NCBI RefSeq assembly: GCF_000943555.1
Contig: NZ_JTDV01000002.1
Coordinates: 62,001-126,000 of the forward strand
Source of the DNA: Neotamlana nanhaiensis
GTDB lineage: Bacteria > Bacteroidota > Bacteroidia > Flavobacteriales > Flavobacteriaceae
Direction: 5' to 3'
Length of the DNA: 64,000 bases
The notes below the pieces were generated by a model. It worked only from the letters and a program-made list of their open reading frames with translations, had not been told where the DNA came from and searched no databases. The position numbers were made by a program, and so were the translations under genes. Shown one piece after another: positions 46,449 through 55,475 of this stretch (positions are counted from its first letter, which is position 1; each line of letters begins with the position of its first letter).

Positions 46449-46820
46449 TTAAACATGCTGATCTATAAGAATCGTATTGCCATCGGGATCTGTGAGCACA
46501 ATGCTTGCTGGTCCTTTTGAAGTTTCGTCGGTTTCATTAATTAAGGCAATACCATGATCTTTTAAATGCTTTTGAATGGTGCGAACATCGTCAAACTCGG
46601 GTAAGGTTTGCGCATTTTCGTCCCAACCCGGATTAAAGGTTAAAATATTTTGCTCGAACATACCTTGAAACAAGCCAATGAGCGCATTGCCGTTTTTCAT
46701 GATTAAGTAATTTTTATCTAAATCGCCCGCAAATACGGCAAATCCTAAAGTTTCGTAAAATTGTTTTGAAGCTTTAATGTCCTTTACACTCAAGCTTGTT
46801 GAAAATGCACCTAGTTTCAT
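46449..46820 (-). CDS. VOC-superfamily protein, second
   Basis: A 123-residue VOC-fold protein beginning MKLGAFSTSLSVKDIKASKQFYETLGF and ending TDPDGNTILIDQHV, the standard glyoxalase-like first and last strands. Residues between include IGLFQGMFEQNILTFNPGW, common in the bleomycin-resistance-like subgroup. Conserved His/Glu metal ligands are only partly evident, so catalytic activity is uncertain. It may be a lactoylglutathione-lyase relative of unknown substrate. Confidence 0.83.
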   Translation of the reverse strand: MKLGAFSTSLSVKDIKASKQFYETLGFAVFAGDLDKNYLIMKNGNALIGLFQGMFEQNILTFNPGWDENAQTLPEFDDVRTIQKHLKDHGIALINETDETSKGPASIVLTDPDGNTILIDQHV

Positions 46821-46863
46821 AATATGTTCAGTTAAAAGTTAATCGTAAATACGTGGCAAAACA

Positions 46864-47319
46864 CTATTTTTTAATAGCTGTTTCGTACACAGAAATCCAT
46901 TCTTCAACGGTTATTTTTTGACAAAGTTCTGCGATCAAATCAAACGGAATTTGCTCAATCTTTTTAAACCTGATACAGCTTTTACCCATATCGAGTTTAA
47001 GTTTAGAATGTTTTGGGTATTCGGCAACAAACCAATCGTGAATTCCTGACACCGAATAAATACCCATATGATACAAGTTTACCGAGTTTTTCTGCGAAGC
47101 AAAACTCATAAATGGCAAAGGTTCTTTTGGGTTGCAATGGTATCCATTTGGATAAACCGAATGCGGCACGTAATACCCAATCATGCCGTATTGCATACCT
47201 TCTTCAAAACCCTTGGGAAGATTTTTATTTATAGTTTCTCGAAGTTTATTTAAGGCGTCGTGACGTGCTTCGGGTGTCTGACTTATATAATCTTCGGGCG
47301 TGTTGGCTTTGTATTGCAT
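46864..47319 (-). CDS. DUF1801 family protein
   Basis: A 151-residue cytoplasmic protein. The N-terminal EDYISQTPEARHDALNKLRETI and the central EEGMQYGMIGYYVP and KNSVNLYHMGIY are recognisable DUF1801 (YdhG-like) features; the fold is a small alpha/beta module found also in frataxin-like iron proteins. Conserved aromatic and acidic residues suggest ligand binding, but no role is known. It is preceded by the hydroxyacid dehydrogenase gene 24 bp away on the same strand, so co-transcription is possible. Confidence 0.82.
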   Translation of the reverse strand: MQYKANTPEDYISQTPEARHDALNKLRETINKNLPKGFEEGMQYGMIGYYVPHSVYPNGYHCNPKEPLPFMSFASQKNSVNLYHMGIYSVSGIHDWFVAEYPKHSKLKLDMGKSCIRFKKIEQIPFDLIAELCQKITVEEWISVYETAIKK

Positions 47320-47343
47320 ATTTGTAACTTTAGATTTCTAAAG

Positions 47344-48300
47344 TTAACAAAATTTCGCTTTTATTTTATCGACTATGGTTTGGGCTAGTTTTTCTTTGCT
47401 TTCTACCGTCCAACCTGCTACATGAGGCGTAAGTAAAACATTTTGAGCCTCGATTAAATACTGAAACGCTTCTGGCATCTCGACTGCGCTCGATGAGCTA
47501 TCTTGTTTAAAAAGGTTCTCAAACGATGCTTTTTCGTACTCTAAAACATCTAAACCTGCGCCTAATATTTTCCCAGATTTTAATGCATCGACCAAATCTT
47601 TTGTCACGACACTTTTACCACGTGCGGTGTTTATTAACCAAAACGGTTTTTTAAAGCCGTTTATAAAATTAGCATCAATCATATTTAAAGTAAGCGGCGT
47701 TTGTGGCGTGTGCAAACTTACTACATCTACCTTTTCTTGAAACGCTTCAAGCGATACTTGTTTCGCGTTGTCATTACCAACACCTGCCTTGATATCGTAG
47801 CATAATACCTCAACATCGAAACCACGTAACTTTTTGGAAAAGGCATTACCCATATTACCATAACCAATAAGACCAACCGTTCTGCCATCGAGTTCGATAC
47901 CTCGGTTGGCTTCGCGAAGCCATTTGCCTGAGCGTACTTCTAAATCGGCTTTGTTAAGTTTATTAAAAAGCGATAATAGCATGCCTAATGCGTGTTCGCC
48001 AACGGCATTTCGGTTGCCTTCGGGTGCTGAAATTAAATGAATGCCTTTAGTTTCAGCGTAATCGCAATCTATATTTTCGAGACCAGCACCAACACGACCT
48101 ATAAACTTAAGATTGGTGGCAGCATCTAGAAATTGCTTATCGATAGTAAATCGGCTACGGATAACAATTCCATCGTAATTCGCAATTTTTGCCTCAACAG
48201 CTTCTTTAGATGACGAAAAATCGATGTCGTTTGTAAATCCTAAATCGTTTAGTTGATTTATAAGTAATTTGTGATTGGAATCTAAGTGTAGTATTTTCAT
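47344..48300 (-). CDS. D-2-hydroxyacid dehydrogenase (phosphoglycerate dehydrogenase-like)
   Basis: A 318-residue NAD-dependent enzyme. The Rossmann motif VGLIGYGNMGNAF, the substrate/NAD Arg in NTARGKS (residues about 222-228), a Glu in DVLEYE and the catalytic His in LTPHVAGWT fit the family. It has no ACT domain, so it may be a 2-ketoacid reductase or SerA-like enzyme. Between ENLF and EAFQYL there is a Ser-rich insert (KQDSSSSAVEMP) encoded by a dispersed repeat; it sits on a surface loop before the catalytic His. Confidence 0.88.
   Translation of the reverse strand: MKILHLDSNHKLLINQLNDLGFTNDIDFSSSKEAVEAKIANYDGIVIRSRFTIDKQFLDAATNLKFIGRVGAGLENIDCDYAETKGIHLISAPEGNRNAVGEHALGMLLSLFNKLNKADLEVRSGKWLREANRGIELDGRTVGLIGYGNMGNAFSKKLRGFDVEVLCYDIKAGVGNDNAKQVSLEAFQEKVDVVSLHTPQTPLTLNMIDANFINGFKKPFWLINTARGKSVVTKDLVDALKSGKILGAGLDVLEYEKASFENLFKQDSSSSAVEMPEAFQYLIEAQNVLLTPHVAGWTVESKEKLAQTIVDKIKAKFC
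47476..47497. repeat. Intergenic-type repeat inside the dehydrogenase gene
   Basis: These 22 bases read, on the minus strand, CTCATCGAGCGCAGTCGAGATG, sharing its GAGCGCAGTCGA core with the intergenic copy at 3888-3911. In frame they encode SSSSAVEM. Insertion kept the reading frame. Confidence 0.55.
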
Positions 48301-48404
48301 GTAAAATGCACATCTAAATCTGCCTAAAAAGGAAGATTTTTAATTATCATTCAAAAATAATTTGTTTGTTGAGTTGGTGCAAGTTATATGAAGTAAAGTT
48401 TTTA

Positions 48405-48529
48405 GTTGCGTTAGGGATTGTAGCGGCATCCTTTTTTGAGGTACGAGAAAAAGATATAGCGAAAAGCCCGACCCTTGTGGTAACGCCCAAAATATTTTCT
48501 TGAGATGCTGAAACAAGTTCAGCATGACA
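48405..48529. repeat. Composite intergenic repeat remnant
   Basis: Between the dehydrogenase and mgtE genes: 48405-48490 contains GTTAGGGATTGTAGCGGCAT and AAGATATAGCGAAAAGCCCG, which resemble a class of intergenic sequence that, from memory, recurs in Bacteroidota genomes; 48504-48529 is a hairpin with arms ATGCTGAA and TTCAGCAT. The 61-codon minus-strand ORF over 48340-48525 lies on this repeat and is not a gene. Confidence 0.5.
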
Positions 48530-48530
48530 T

Positions 48531-49907
48531 TTAAATGCCGAGTATAAGTTTGGCTATTGAAAAGTAAATTAATATACCAAAAATATCGTTGCTTGTAGTT
48601 ATGAATGGCCCTGTGGCTATGGCTGGATCAATACCGCGCTTGTCTAAAAACAGAGGCACGAATGTACCAATTAAACCAGCTACAATGATTACTACCACAA
48701 GTGAAATAGATACGGCTAATGCAGTATTGGCTTTACCTTGCACTGCCCAAACAAATAAAAATAGAAATAATGCTAAAATAACACCATTAAGGGCTGCGAG
48801 GAGCATTTCTTTAAACAAACGGCTGTTTATACTGCCCTTTACATCGTCGTTAGCAAGACCTTGTACAATTATGGCACTAGACTGTACACCTACATTTCCT
48901 GCCATTGCTGCAATTAATGGGGTAAAAAAGAATAAAACTGCGTATTTGCTAAAGGCTTCGTGAAAGCCTTCCATAATTAAAAATGCCCCAACACCACCTA
49001 CCAATCCTAAAAACAACCATGGCAAACGCGCTTTAGTAAGTTGTAAAATGCTATCATCGGCTTCGACATCGCTGGTAATACCTGCTGCCATTTGATAATC
49101 GCGATCGGCTTCTTCTTTTAAAACATCTACAATATCATCAATAGTAATGCGGCCTAAAAGTACTTTGTTGTCGTCACTCTCAATGACTGGAATGGCCTCT
49201 AAATCGTATTTTGCCATAATTTTGGCAATTTCCTCAACATCTTCGTTTACGTTTACATAATCGACATTCGAAATGTAGATATCGGCTATTTTTTGTTCGC
49301 TTTTGGCTACGATTAAATCTTTTAACGATAGGCGACCAATGAGCTTTTCTTGCTTGTCGACCACATAAATGGAATGCACGCGTTTTACATCTTTAGCCTG
49401 CGCGCGAATGCGACGAAGGCATCCAGCTACCGTCCATGTTTCATAAACTTTCACGAGCTCTTTAGCCATAAGCGAACCCGCTGTATCGTCTTCGTAGGTT
49501 AACAGCTCGGTAATTTCGGCTTTGTGTGCCTCATCTTCTATTTGATCGATTACGGCTTGTTGGCGTTCTTCGGGTAATTCGGCAATAATATCGGCAGCGT
49601 CATCGGTATCGAGCTCTTCAACTTCTTCAGCAATTTCTTTTGCCGAGAGATTTTTTAAAACTTTTTCGCGATTGTCTTCATCGAGTTCCATTAAAATATC
49701 GGCAGTAGTCTCAGAATCCAGAAGCTTAATGACATACATGGCTTGCTCCAGATTGAGCTCGTCTAGTATTTCGGCAATATCGGCATAGTGAAACTCATCA
49801 AAAACCTGTTTAAGTTCTTTATCATTTTGGGTTTCTATAAGTAACTCAACTTGCTCTAAAAGGGCGTCGGTTAATTGAAATTGGCTATTTTCTTTTTCTT
49901 CTGACAT
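48531..49907 (-). CDS. mgtE: Magnesium transporter MgtE
   Basis: A 458-residue Mg2+ channel. The acidic MgtE N-terminal domain (about 20-130, rich in ELD..DAADIIAELP) and two CBS domains (about 140-265, VKRVHSIYVVDKQEKLIGRLS and AIPVIESDDNKVLLGRITIDD) sense intracellular magnesium, and five helices follow (about 285-458) with the conserved GNVGVQSSAIIVQG pore region. The length and order are standard. The next gene in its direction is the repeat region; rsmA lies upstream. Confidence 0.94.
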   Translation of the reverse strand: MSEEKENSQFQLTDALLEQVELLIETQNDKELKQVFDEFHYADIAEILDELNLEQAMYVIKLLDSETTADILMELDEDNREKVLKNLSAKEIAEEVEELDTDDAADIIAELPEERQQAVIDQIEDEAHKAEITELLTYEDDTAGSLMAKELVKVYETWTVAGCLRRIRAQAKDVKRVHSIYVVDKQEKLIGRLSLKDLIVAKSEQKIADIYISNVDYVNVNEDVEEIAKIMAKYDLEAIPVIESDDNKVLLGRITIDDIVDVLKEEADRDYQMAAGITSDVEADDSILQLTKARLPWLFLGLVGGVGAFLIMEGFHEAFSKYAVLFFFTPLIAAMAGNVGVQSSAIIVQGLANDDVKGSINSRLFKEMLLAALNGVILALFLFLFVWAVQGKANTALAVSISLVVVIIVAGLIGTFVPLFLDKRGIDPAIATGPFITTSNDIFGILIYFSIAKLILGI

Positions 49908-49984
49908 GAGATTTCACCGTTTTTTGAGATTTCCTGATGCGTAATTTGATATTTACGCAGCACTTGAAATGATATGGAACTTCG

Positions 49985-50806
49985 TTAATTGCTATCGTTT
50001 TCAATAAGTTGCGTTAGCTCTAGAAAGGCTTGCACGCTTAATTGTTCTGGTCGCTGCCCAAAGATAGTATTTGCTTTTAAATTATCGGACAAATTGAATG
50101 TTTTTAAACTATTACGAAGAGTTTTTCGGCGTTGTTGAAAAGCGGTTTTTACCACTCGAAAAAACAATTTTTCGTCGCATGGTAAGTTGTAGTTTTCTTT
50201 GCGCTTTAAGATGAGCACGCCAGAATCGACCTTTGGTGGCGGATTAAACACATTTGGTGGTACGGTAAATAAATACTCCGCATCGTAAAAGGCTTGCGTT
50301 AACACCGATAAAATGCCGTAAGTTTTACTGCCTTCTGGTGCGCAAATACGTTGTGCTACTTCTTTTTGAAACATTCCCGAAAATTCCGGAATTTGGTCGC
50401 GCATTTCGAGCGTTTTAAATACAATTTGACTTGAAATATTGTATGGAAAGTTTCCTATTATAGCAAAAGGCTCTTGGTTAAAAACCTCATTTAAATCGTA
50501 CTTTAAGAAGTCTTTCTCAATAATTCGTGGTGCTAAATTTAGGTAATGACTTTGTAAATATTCAACCGACTCGGTATCGATTTCAATAACGTAAGTGGTG
50601 ATCTCTTTTTTTAGCAAATACTTGGTAAGCACACCCATTCCAGGGCCAATTTCTAACACGTTTTTATAGCCCTGAAGCGTAAGTGTATTAGCTATATTTT
50701 GCGCAACAGATTCGTCGTTTAAAAAATGTTGCCCTAAGTGTTTTTTTGCTTTTACTTGATGATTATTGGAGTTATTTGCCACAGAATAATGCATTTTAAG
50801 AGACAA
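49985..50806 (-). CDS. rsmA: 16S rRNA dimethyladenosine transferase
   Basis: A 273-residue SAM-dependent enzyme that dimethylates the two adenosines near the 3' end of 16S rRNA. Motifs: [13 protein letters not shown] at the N-terminus, [16 protein letters not shown] for SAM binding, [13 protein letters not shown] (the NxPY catalytic motif), and the C-terminal [13 protein letters not shown]. The exact start is uncertain because in-frame Met codons exist at residues 1 and 5; homologs begin only a few residues before KAKKHLGQ, so the N-terminal 15 residues may be partly untranslated. Confidence 0.94.
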   Translation of the reverse strand: MSLKMHYSVANNSNNHQVKAKKHLGQHFLNDESVAQNIANTLTLQGYKNVLEIGPGMGVLTKYLLKKEITTYVIEIDTESVEYLQSHYLNLAPRIIEKDFLKYDLNEVFNQEPFAIIGNFPYNISSQIVFKTLEMRDQIPEFSGMFQKEVAQRICAPEGSKTYGILSVLTQAFYDAEYLFTVPPNVFNPPPKVDSGVLILKRKENYNLPCDEKLFFRVVKTAFQQRRKTLRNSLKTFNLSDNLKANTIFGQRPEQLSVQAFLELTQLIENDSN

Positions 50807-50862
50807 AGATACAAAACACCAATTTTACACCAATTTTACAATCTTTAGCGGTGGTAAATCTT

Positions 50863-51315
50863 TTAAAATTGAAGCTTAAAACCTTCGTGAGAAGCCGAGA
50901 AACCTAAACTTTCATAAAATTTGATCGCTTCGGTGCGTTTTTTATCGGAAGTTAATTGAACCAAAATAGCACCTTTTTCTTTCGATCGATTTATAGCCCA
51001 CTTAAACATGGTTTTACCTAAACCTTTACCGCGGTAATTTCGTTTAATTCTAACAGATTCTATTTGCGAACGCAAGCTTCCTAAACGATTTAAATATTGA
51101 ATAAATGTAAGTTGAAGTGTCCCAATTATCTCATTAGATTTGTTAACCACTACAATAAGTTCTTGGTTGCTATCTTCATTTATTTTATAGAAGGCATCAA
51201 GATAGGCTTTTGGTAAAGGATTCTCGAAACGTTCTCGTGTTTCACCAAGCTCGTCATCGGCATACATGGCTATAATTTCTGGTAAATCTTTCAGAATTGC
51301 TTTTCTAAAAATCAT
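50863..51315 (-). CDS. GNAT-family N-acetyltransferase
   Basis: A 150-residue GNAT protein: MIFRKAILKDLPEIIAMYADDELG, the acetyl-CoA motif YRGKGLGKTMFKWAI, and the C-terminal KRTEAIKFYESLGFSASHEG. It lies 2 bp after the DUF4286 gene on the same strand, so both are likely co-transcribed. Substrate unknown. Confidence 0.86.
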   Translation of the reverse strand: MIFRKAILKDLPEIIAMYADDELGETRERFENPLPKAYLDAFYKINEDSNQELIVVVNKSNEIIGTLQLTFIQYLNRLGSLRSQIESVRIKRNYRGKGLGKTMFKWAINRSKEKGAILVQLTSDKKRTEAIKFYESLGFSASHEGFKLQF

Positions 51316-51317
51316 AA

Positions 51318-51662
51318 TTAATTTTTAGAAAACTTATTGGTAAAACTCACCGAATATTCGTCAATTATTTCGAGTTCTGTGCGGAAGGCCAACATTTTAT
51401 CGGCAAACTTTTTTAAACCTTCGTTACGTAATGCTTCGGCATGTGTGTTGTAATAAGCTTCGAGATCTGCTTTTGAATTGGCTCTGTATTGTACCGAGTA
51501 GGTTACGCCACCCATATCTTCTTCTACTAAAACACGTGTAAGAGTTGCCTTGGTAAATTTACCAGTAGCCAAAACCTGCGGAATGTGTTCTTGTTTCATC
51601 CAAGTGAGCCACTCGTCGTGTATGCTTTCATCTATGTTTGAGGTTACGTTGTATATGTACAT
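51318..51662 (-). CDS. DUF4286 family protein
   Basis: A 114-residue protein of ferredoxin-like type. MYIYNVTSNIDESIHDEWLTWMKQEHIPQVLATGKF and YSVQYRANSKADLEAYY, with ALRNEGLKKFADKMLAFRTELEII, match DUF4286, a Bacteroidota family of unknown role related to dimeric alpha-beta barrel proteins. It begins a short operon with the GNAT gene. Confidence 0.82.
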   Translation of the reverse strand: MYIYNVTSNIDESIHDEWLTWMKQEHIPQVLATGKFTKATLTRVLVEEDMGGVTYSVQYRANSKADLEAYYNTHAEALRNEGLKKFADKMLAFRTELEIIDEYSVSFTNKFSKN

Positions 51663-51710
51663 TATTTTTCGTGTTGATAAGGTGCGGAATTACCTTTGAA
51701 TTTTCATTAT

Positions 51711-53516
51711 TTAATTTATCGCATCGCCGCGTAAAGTCCTAAAGCGTTTTCTGGCTTCGACAAAGTAAATACTATCGGCGTGATTAAATATAATTTGCTC
51801 GTAAAAGTTTTTGGCTTTTTCGGGTTCGCTGAATTGATATTGGTATAATTGCGCCAAATGATAAAGGGCATCGTCTATAAAAATACCGTCGCGGTAATTT
51901 TCAATAAGTACTTCGTAGTTTGCTCGCGCTTTTTCAAATTCCTTTTTCAGCTCAAAAAGTTGTGCTTGTTTGTATAAGGTTTGTGCAATAATAGGTTCGG
52001 TTTTATGCTCGTCTAAAATCTTATCTAACAAGGTTATTGCTTCATCATTTCTGTTTTGAAAGGCTAACAAATCGGCTTTAGCATAGACCTTTAAAGCAGT
52101 TTGAAGTGAATCTTCGTACTTGTTATCGGTTATTAATAATTTTAAATCGAGCGCATCATTTGCTATAAGTTGCGATGTAGAAGATTTTAAAACTTTAAGC
52201 TGAGACTCGGCCCATTTAAAATCGCCTTTGTAATAACTTGTTTTGGCTACTTTAAACCTGGCTTCTTGCGAGAGTGTACTGTTTTTTAAATTTCGCTGAA
52301 TTTGTGTGTAATAAATTAATGCTTGGTTAAATTTTTCTTGCAACACCAAAATGTCGGCTAGTTCTAGCTTAACTGCTGCCATTTCAAATTTAGATAAACG
52401 CTCTTGCAGCATCGTTTCTAAAAACCGAGTGGCTTCTTTGGTTTCTTGCATATAAAAAGCCAAAAAATGCGCATAAGCAATTTTTAAATTTAAAGTTTCT
52501 TTAGTTGGAGTTAAATCTGATTCAACTTGATTTTCACTGTTATGGTTTGAAACTAAAGCTAGATATCTGTTTTTAATTTCTGGATAATCTTTAGGTGAAG
52601 CTACTCTAATTTCTAATTGAAGTAATTTATGATGCGCTTCAAGTTTTTCACTTGGAAGCTGTGATGTTTCAATTAAATAATTATAAATGTCTTTAGCAAT
52701 TTCGGTATCATTTTCGTTGGTTGTAATGGTTGCTAATTCCTCAATTCGAGATAAACTTTCAGGATTACGCTTAAAAATCGCTTTTTCTTGTGTAAAAGCC
52801 TTATTATAATCTTTTTGCTTAATAAATAACCAACTTAACATATCGTTCCAGATTAAATCTGGTTGCTGCTGCATTTTTTTCAGAAGCATTTTTCTAAGTA
52901 ATATGTTATTTTCATTAAGTGCATCTTCGTTAATAAAATCGTTTACCGCTCGTTTTACATCGCGCGCCATGGTTGGGCGTTTTTCAATAAAATTTAAGTA
53001 GCTATCAAACATTTTTTCAATATGCCCTTGTTCGCCATAAATTTGAGCCAATTGTAAGCTAAAGTTATATTCAGGATTAACAACCATAGCTTTTTCGTAA
53101 GCCAAAACAGCTTCCTTTAACAAACTATGACTTTGAAAACTTCTAGCCACAGCATACACATTACTTGCTCTAGCCTCAATACTTTTTAAAGCTTCTTGAT
53201 AATAGTTTTGTGCAGCAACAGTATCGTTTTGTAATTGAAAATTATAACCCAATTCTACAATAAATGCGGCATATTTAATGCGTTCCATTAATTGTACTAA
53301 AAACGTTTCGGCTTCTTTATATTGCTCTAATTGCTGATACGTTGTTACAATTTGGTTAACAATAGTAATGTTTGATGGCGACTCTTTATATATTTTTTTA
53401 TACTCGATTAAAGCCTTTTCGTATTCGCCATTTTCAAAGTAAGTTTTAGCAATAACATCGTTTTGAGCAAAACTTGTTGTTAGTACCAAAAAAAATATGA
53501 CAACTAAAAATCTCAT
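51711..53516 (-). CDS. Tetratricopeptide repeat protein, exported
   Basis: A 601-residue protein with a signal peptide (MRFLVVIFFLVLTTSFAQ) and many tetratricopeptide repeats along its length, for example YFENGEYEKALIEYKKIYKES, NYYQEALKSIEARASNVYAVA and YYTQIQRNLKNSTLSQEARFKVA, ending with a TPR near DALYHLAQLYQYQFSEPEKA, which resembles YbgF/CpoB-like outer-membrane assembly scaffolds. Such proteins act as protein-interaction platforms in the periplasm; a specific role is not evident. No partner gene adjoins. Confidence 0.85.
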   Translation of the reverse strand: MRFLVVIFFLVLTTSFAQNDVIAKTYFENGEYEKALIEYKKIYKESPSNITIVNQIVTTYQQLEQYKEAETFLVQLMERIKYAAFIVELGYNFQLQNDTVAAQNYYQEALKSIEARASNVYAVARSFQSHSLLKEAVLAYEKAMVVNPEYNFSLQLAQIYGEQGHIEKMFDSYLNFIEKRPTMARDVKRAVNDFINEDALNENNILLRKMLLKKMQQQPDLIWNDMLSWLFIKQKDYNKAFTQEKAIFKRNPESLSRIEELATITTNENDTEIAKDIYNYLIETSQLPSEKLEAHHKLLQLEIRVASPKDYPEIKNRYLALVSNHNSENQVESDLTPTKETLNLKIAYAHFLAFYMQETKEATRFLETMLQERLSKFEMAAVKLELADILVLQEKFNQALIYYTQIQRNLKNSTLSQEARFKVAKTSYYKGDFKWAESQLKVLKSSTSQLIANDALDLKLLITDNKYEDSLQTALKVYAKADLLAFQNRNDEAITLLDKILDEHKTEPIIAQTLYKQAQLFELKKEFEKARANYEVLIENYRDGIFIDDALYHLAQLYQYQFSEPEKAKNFYEQIIFNHADSIYFVEARKRFRTLRGDAIN

Positions 53517-53571
53517 TAGGTAAAGATAGTAAATGTGAGTTTTAGATATAGATTAATTTTAGTTTAAAAAA

Positions 53572-53598
53572 AAGTGCCCGACAATACATCGGGCACTT
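53572..53598 (-). terminator. Terminator facing the minus strand
   Basis: AAGTGCCCGA and TCGGGCACTT form a perfect 10-bp stem with a 7-nt loop; the minus strand then runs into eight Ts. It lies downstream of the small ORF at 53858-53980 and upstream of the TPR gene, so it ends a short minus-strand transcript. Confidence 0.85.
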
Positions 53599-53857
53599 AC
53601 CAACCAAAAATAATTTTCTATTAACTCAACATTAATTGATAATCGATTGGGGACAGTCTTTAATTCCTATGGATTAAGAAATGACTATTCTGAAAAAAAA
53701 TGTGTTCTGTGATATTAAATTAAGCCTTTGCTTAAACTTTTTAAAATCAATAAAAATGATTGATTATTTATTTTCAACACAAAATGAAGCAGAAAAACAA
53801 CTGCAATTACTATTTTGAATTGAAACGTTAAAACAAATTCTGTAAAATGAAGTAAAT

Positions 53858-53980
53858 TTACTTACTCACTATGGCGGTTTTATTGTTTTCAGATTTTACT
53901 ATCTCGAAATCTGAAAACAATACTTTACTTGCTACCAGGGCTAGAGCAACTAAAAGTATAATGCGTTTTAAATTTTTCAT
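53858..53980 (-). CDS. Predicted 40-residue membrane-anchored small protein
   Basis: An ORF too short for usual gene finders: M-K-N-L-K-R, then a hydrophobic stretch IILLVALALVASKVLF (about residues 7-22) and a polar tail SDFEIVKSENNKTAIVSK. This looks like a one-helix inner-membrane peptide or a short exported peptide. A 16-bp perfect hairpin lies inside the coding sequence, and a strong terminator follows 260 bp downstream, supporting a real short transcript. Homology is unknown; a structured RNA is the main alternative. Confidence 0.5.
   Translation of the reverse strand: MKNLKRIILLVALALVASKVLFSDFEIVKSENNKTAIVSK
53881..53922. other. Perfect 16-bp hairpin inside the small ORF
   Basis: TATTGTTTTCAGATTT at 53881-53896 is exactly complementary to 53907-53922, with a 10-nt loop. 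Such a long perfect stem inside a 123-bp ORF is unlikely by chance and could regulate the small protein or mark an RNA element. Confidence 0.65.
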
Positions 53981-54126
53981 GAATTAAGTAGGTTAACAGG
54001 TTTTGGTTATGCTAACTTGAGAAAAATTGTAAGAAACACAAAGAAATACATAAAAAAATCGTTAAACAACGATGATTTTATGTATTTTGCCGATGAAATG
54101 GAATTTTTATATAGATTAAAAAAACT

Positions 54127-55398
54127 CTAATCTATTATTTTAAAACCTGTATATGGTTGTAAAACTTCTGGAATTTCTATACCATTTTCGGTTTGATAAT
54201 TTTCTAAAATACCAGCAAGCACACGAGGTAATGCCAACGAACTACCATTTAAAGTATGCGCCAACTCGTTTTTACCTTCGCTATTTTTAAAACGTAATTT
54301 TAATCGATTAGCCTGAAACGTTTCAAAATTTGAAACCGACGAAATTTCTAACCAACGGTTTTGAGCTGTCGAGAATACTTCAAAATCGTAAGTTAAAGCC
54401 GAAGTAAATCCTAAATCGCCACCGCATAAACGTAAAATACGGTAAGGTAATCTTAATTCGTTTAAAATATCTTTTATATGCTCTACCATACCCGTTAAAG
54501 CATCATATGAATTATCTGGATGCTCCACACGGATAATTTCAACTTTATCAAACTGATGTAATCGATTTAAACCACGCACATGTGCGCCGTAGCTTCCTGC
54601 CTCACGACGAAAACATGGTGTGTAACCTGTAATGCCAATTGGCAAATCGGTTTCGTTTAAAACAACATCGCGAAACATATTAGTTCCTGGTACTTCGGCC
54701 GTTGGGATTAAATACAAATTATCACCAGTAACATGATACATTTGCCCTTCTTTATCTGGCAATTGCCCTGTACCAAAGCCAGAAGCTTCGTTTATTAAAT
54801 GCGGTAATTGGTATTCGGTGTAACCTGCAGCCGTATTTTTATCTAAAAAATAGGCAATTAAAGCACGTTGTAAACGCGCACCTTTTCCTTTGTAAACAGG
54901 AAAACCAGCGCCTGTAATTTTGTTACCAAGCTCAAAATCTATAATATCATACTTTTTGGCCAATTCCCAATGCGGTTCGGCTTTGTCGTATAATTTAGGT
55001 ACATCGCCAGCTTCAAAAACAACTTCATTATCTTCATCGGAATTTCCGCGAGGTACAATATCGTTTGGTACATTGGGTATTTTATACAACAATTCGTTTA
55101 AAGCTTCGGCTTTAGCATTTAAAGCTTCATTTAAAGTTTTCGATGTTTCTTTAAGCTCCGATGTTTTTTCTTTTAAAGCATTTGCTTCTTGAGCCTTACC
55201 AGATTTGTACAAGTTTCCTATTTCTTTCGATAAGGTGTTCGATTCGGCTAAAGTATTATCTAATTGCGTTTGAATGCTTCGGCGTTCTTCATCAAACGTT
55301 AAAACATCAGAAATCATTTGCACTGCATCGATGTTTCGTTTTTTTAAACGCTCAATAATTAAATCTTTATTCTCTCTAATAAAAGGAACTTGTAACAT
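54127..55398 (-). CDS. serS: Seryl-tRNA synthetase
   Basis: A 423-residue class II synthetase. The N-terminal coiled-coil arm that binds tRNA-Ser spans about 1-110 (QLDNTLAESNTLSKEIGNL), class II motif 2 is around FRREAGSYGAHVRGLNRLHQF, WLEISSVSNFETFQANR supplies the serine/ATP site, and motif 3 is NGSSLALPRVLAGILENYQ. The last ~25 residues end the protein with VLQPYTGFKIID. Standard length and order. Confidence 0.95.
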   Translation of the reverse strand: MLQVPFIRENKDLIIERLKKRNIDAVQMISDVLTFDEERRSIQTQLDNTLAESNTLSKEIGNLYKSGKAQEANALKEKTSELKETSKTLNEALNAKAEALNELLYKIPNVPNDIVPRGNSDEDNEVVFEAGDVPKLYDKAEPHWELAKKYDIIDFELGNKITGAGFPVYKGKGARLQRALIAYFLDKNTAAGYTEYQLPHLINEASGFGTGQLPDKEGQMYHVTGDNLYLIPTAEVPGTNMFRDVVLNETDLPIGITGYTPCFRREAGSYGAHVRGLNRLHQFDKVEIIRVEHPDNSYDALTGMVEHIKDILNELRLPYRILRLCGGDLGFTSALTYDFEVFSTAQNRWLEISSVSNFETFQANRLKLRFKNSEGKNELAHTLNGSSLALPRVLAGILENYQTENGIEIPEVLQPYTGFKIID

Positions 55399-55475
55399 GG
55401 GTTAAATTTTAAGTGACAAATTTAATGAAATACCGTAAGTAAAGAAATATTTATGCTTTTGTTTATAAAGTAAAA

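Noticed and set aside
48340-48525. 61-residue minus-strand ORF before mgtE
   Set aside because: Lies on dispersed repeat DNA; composition and repeats explain the open frame.
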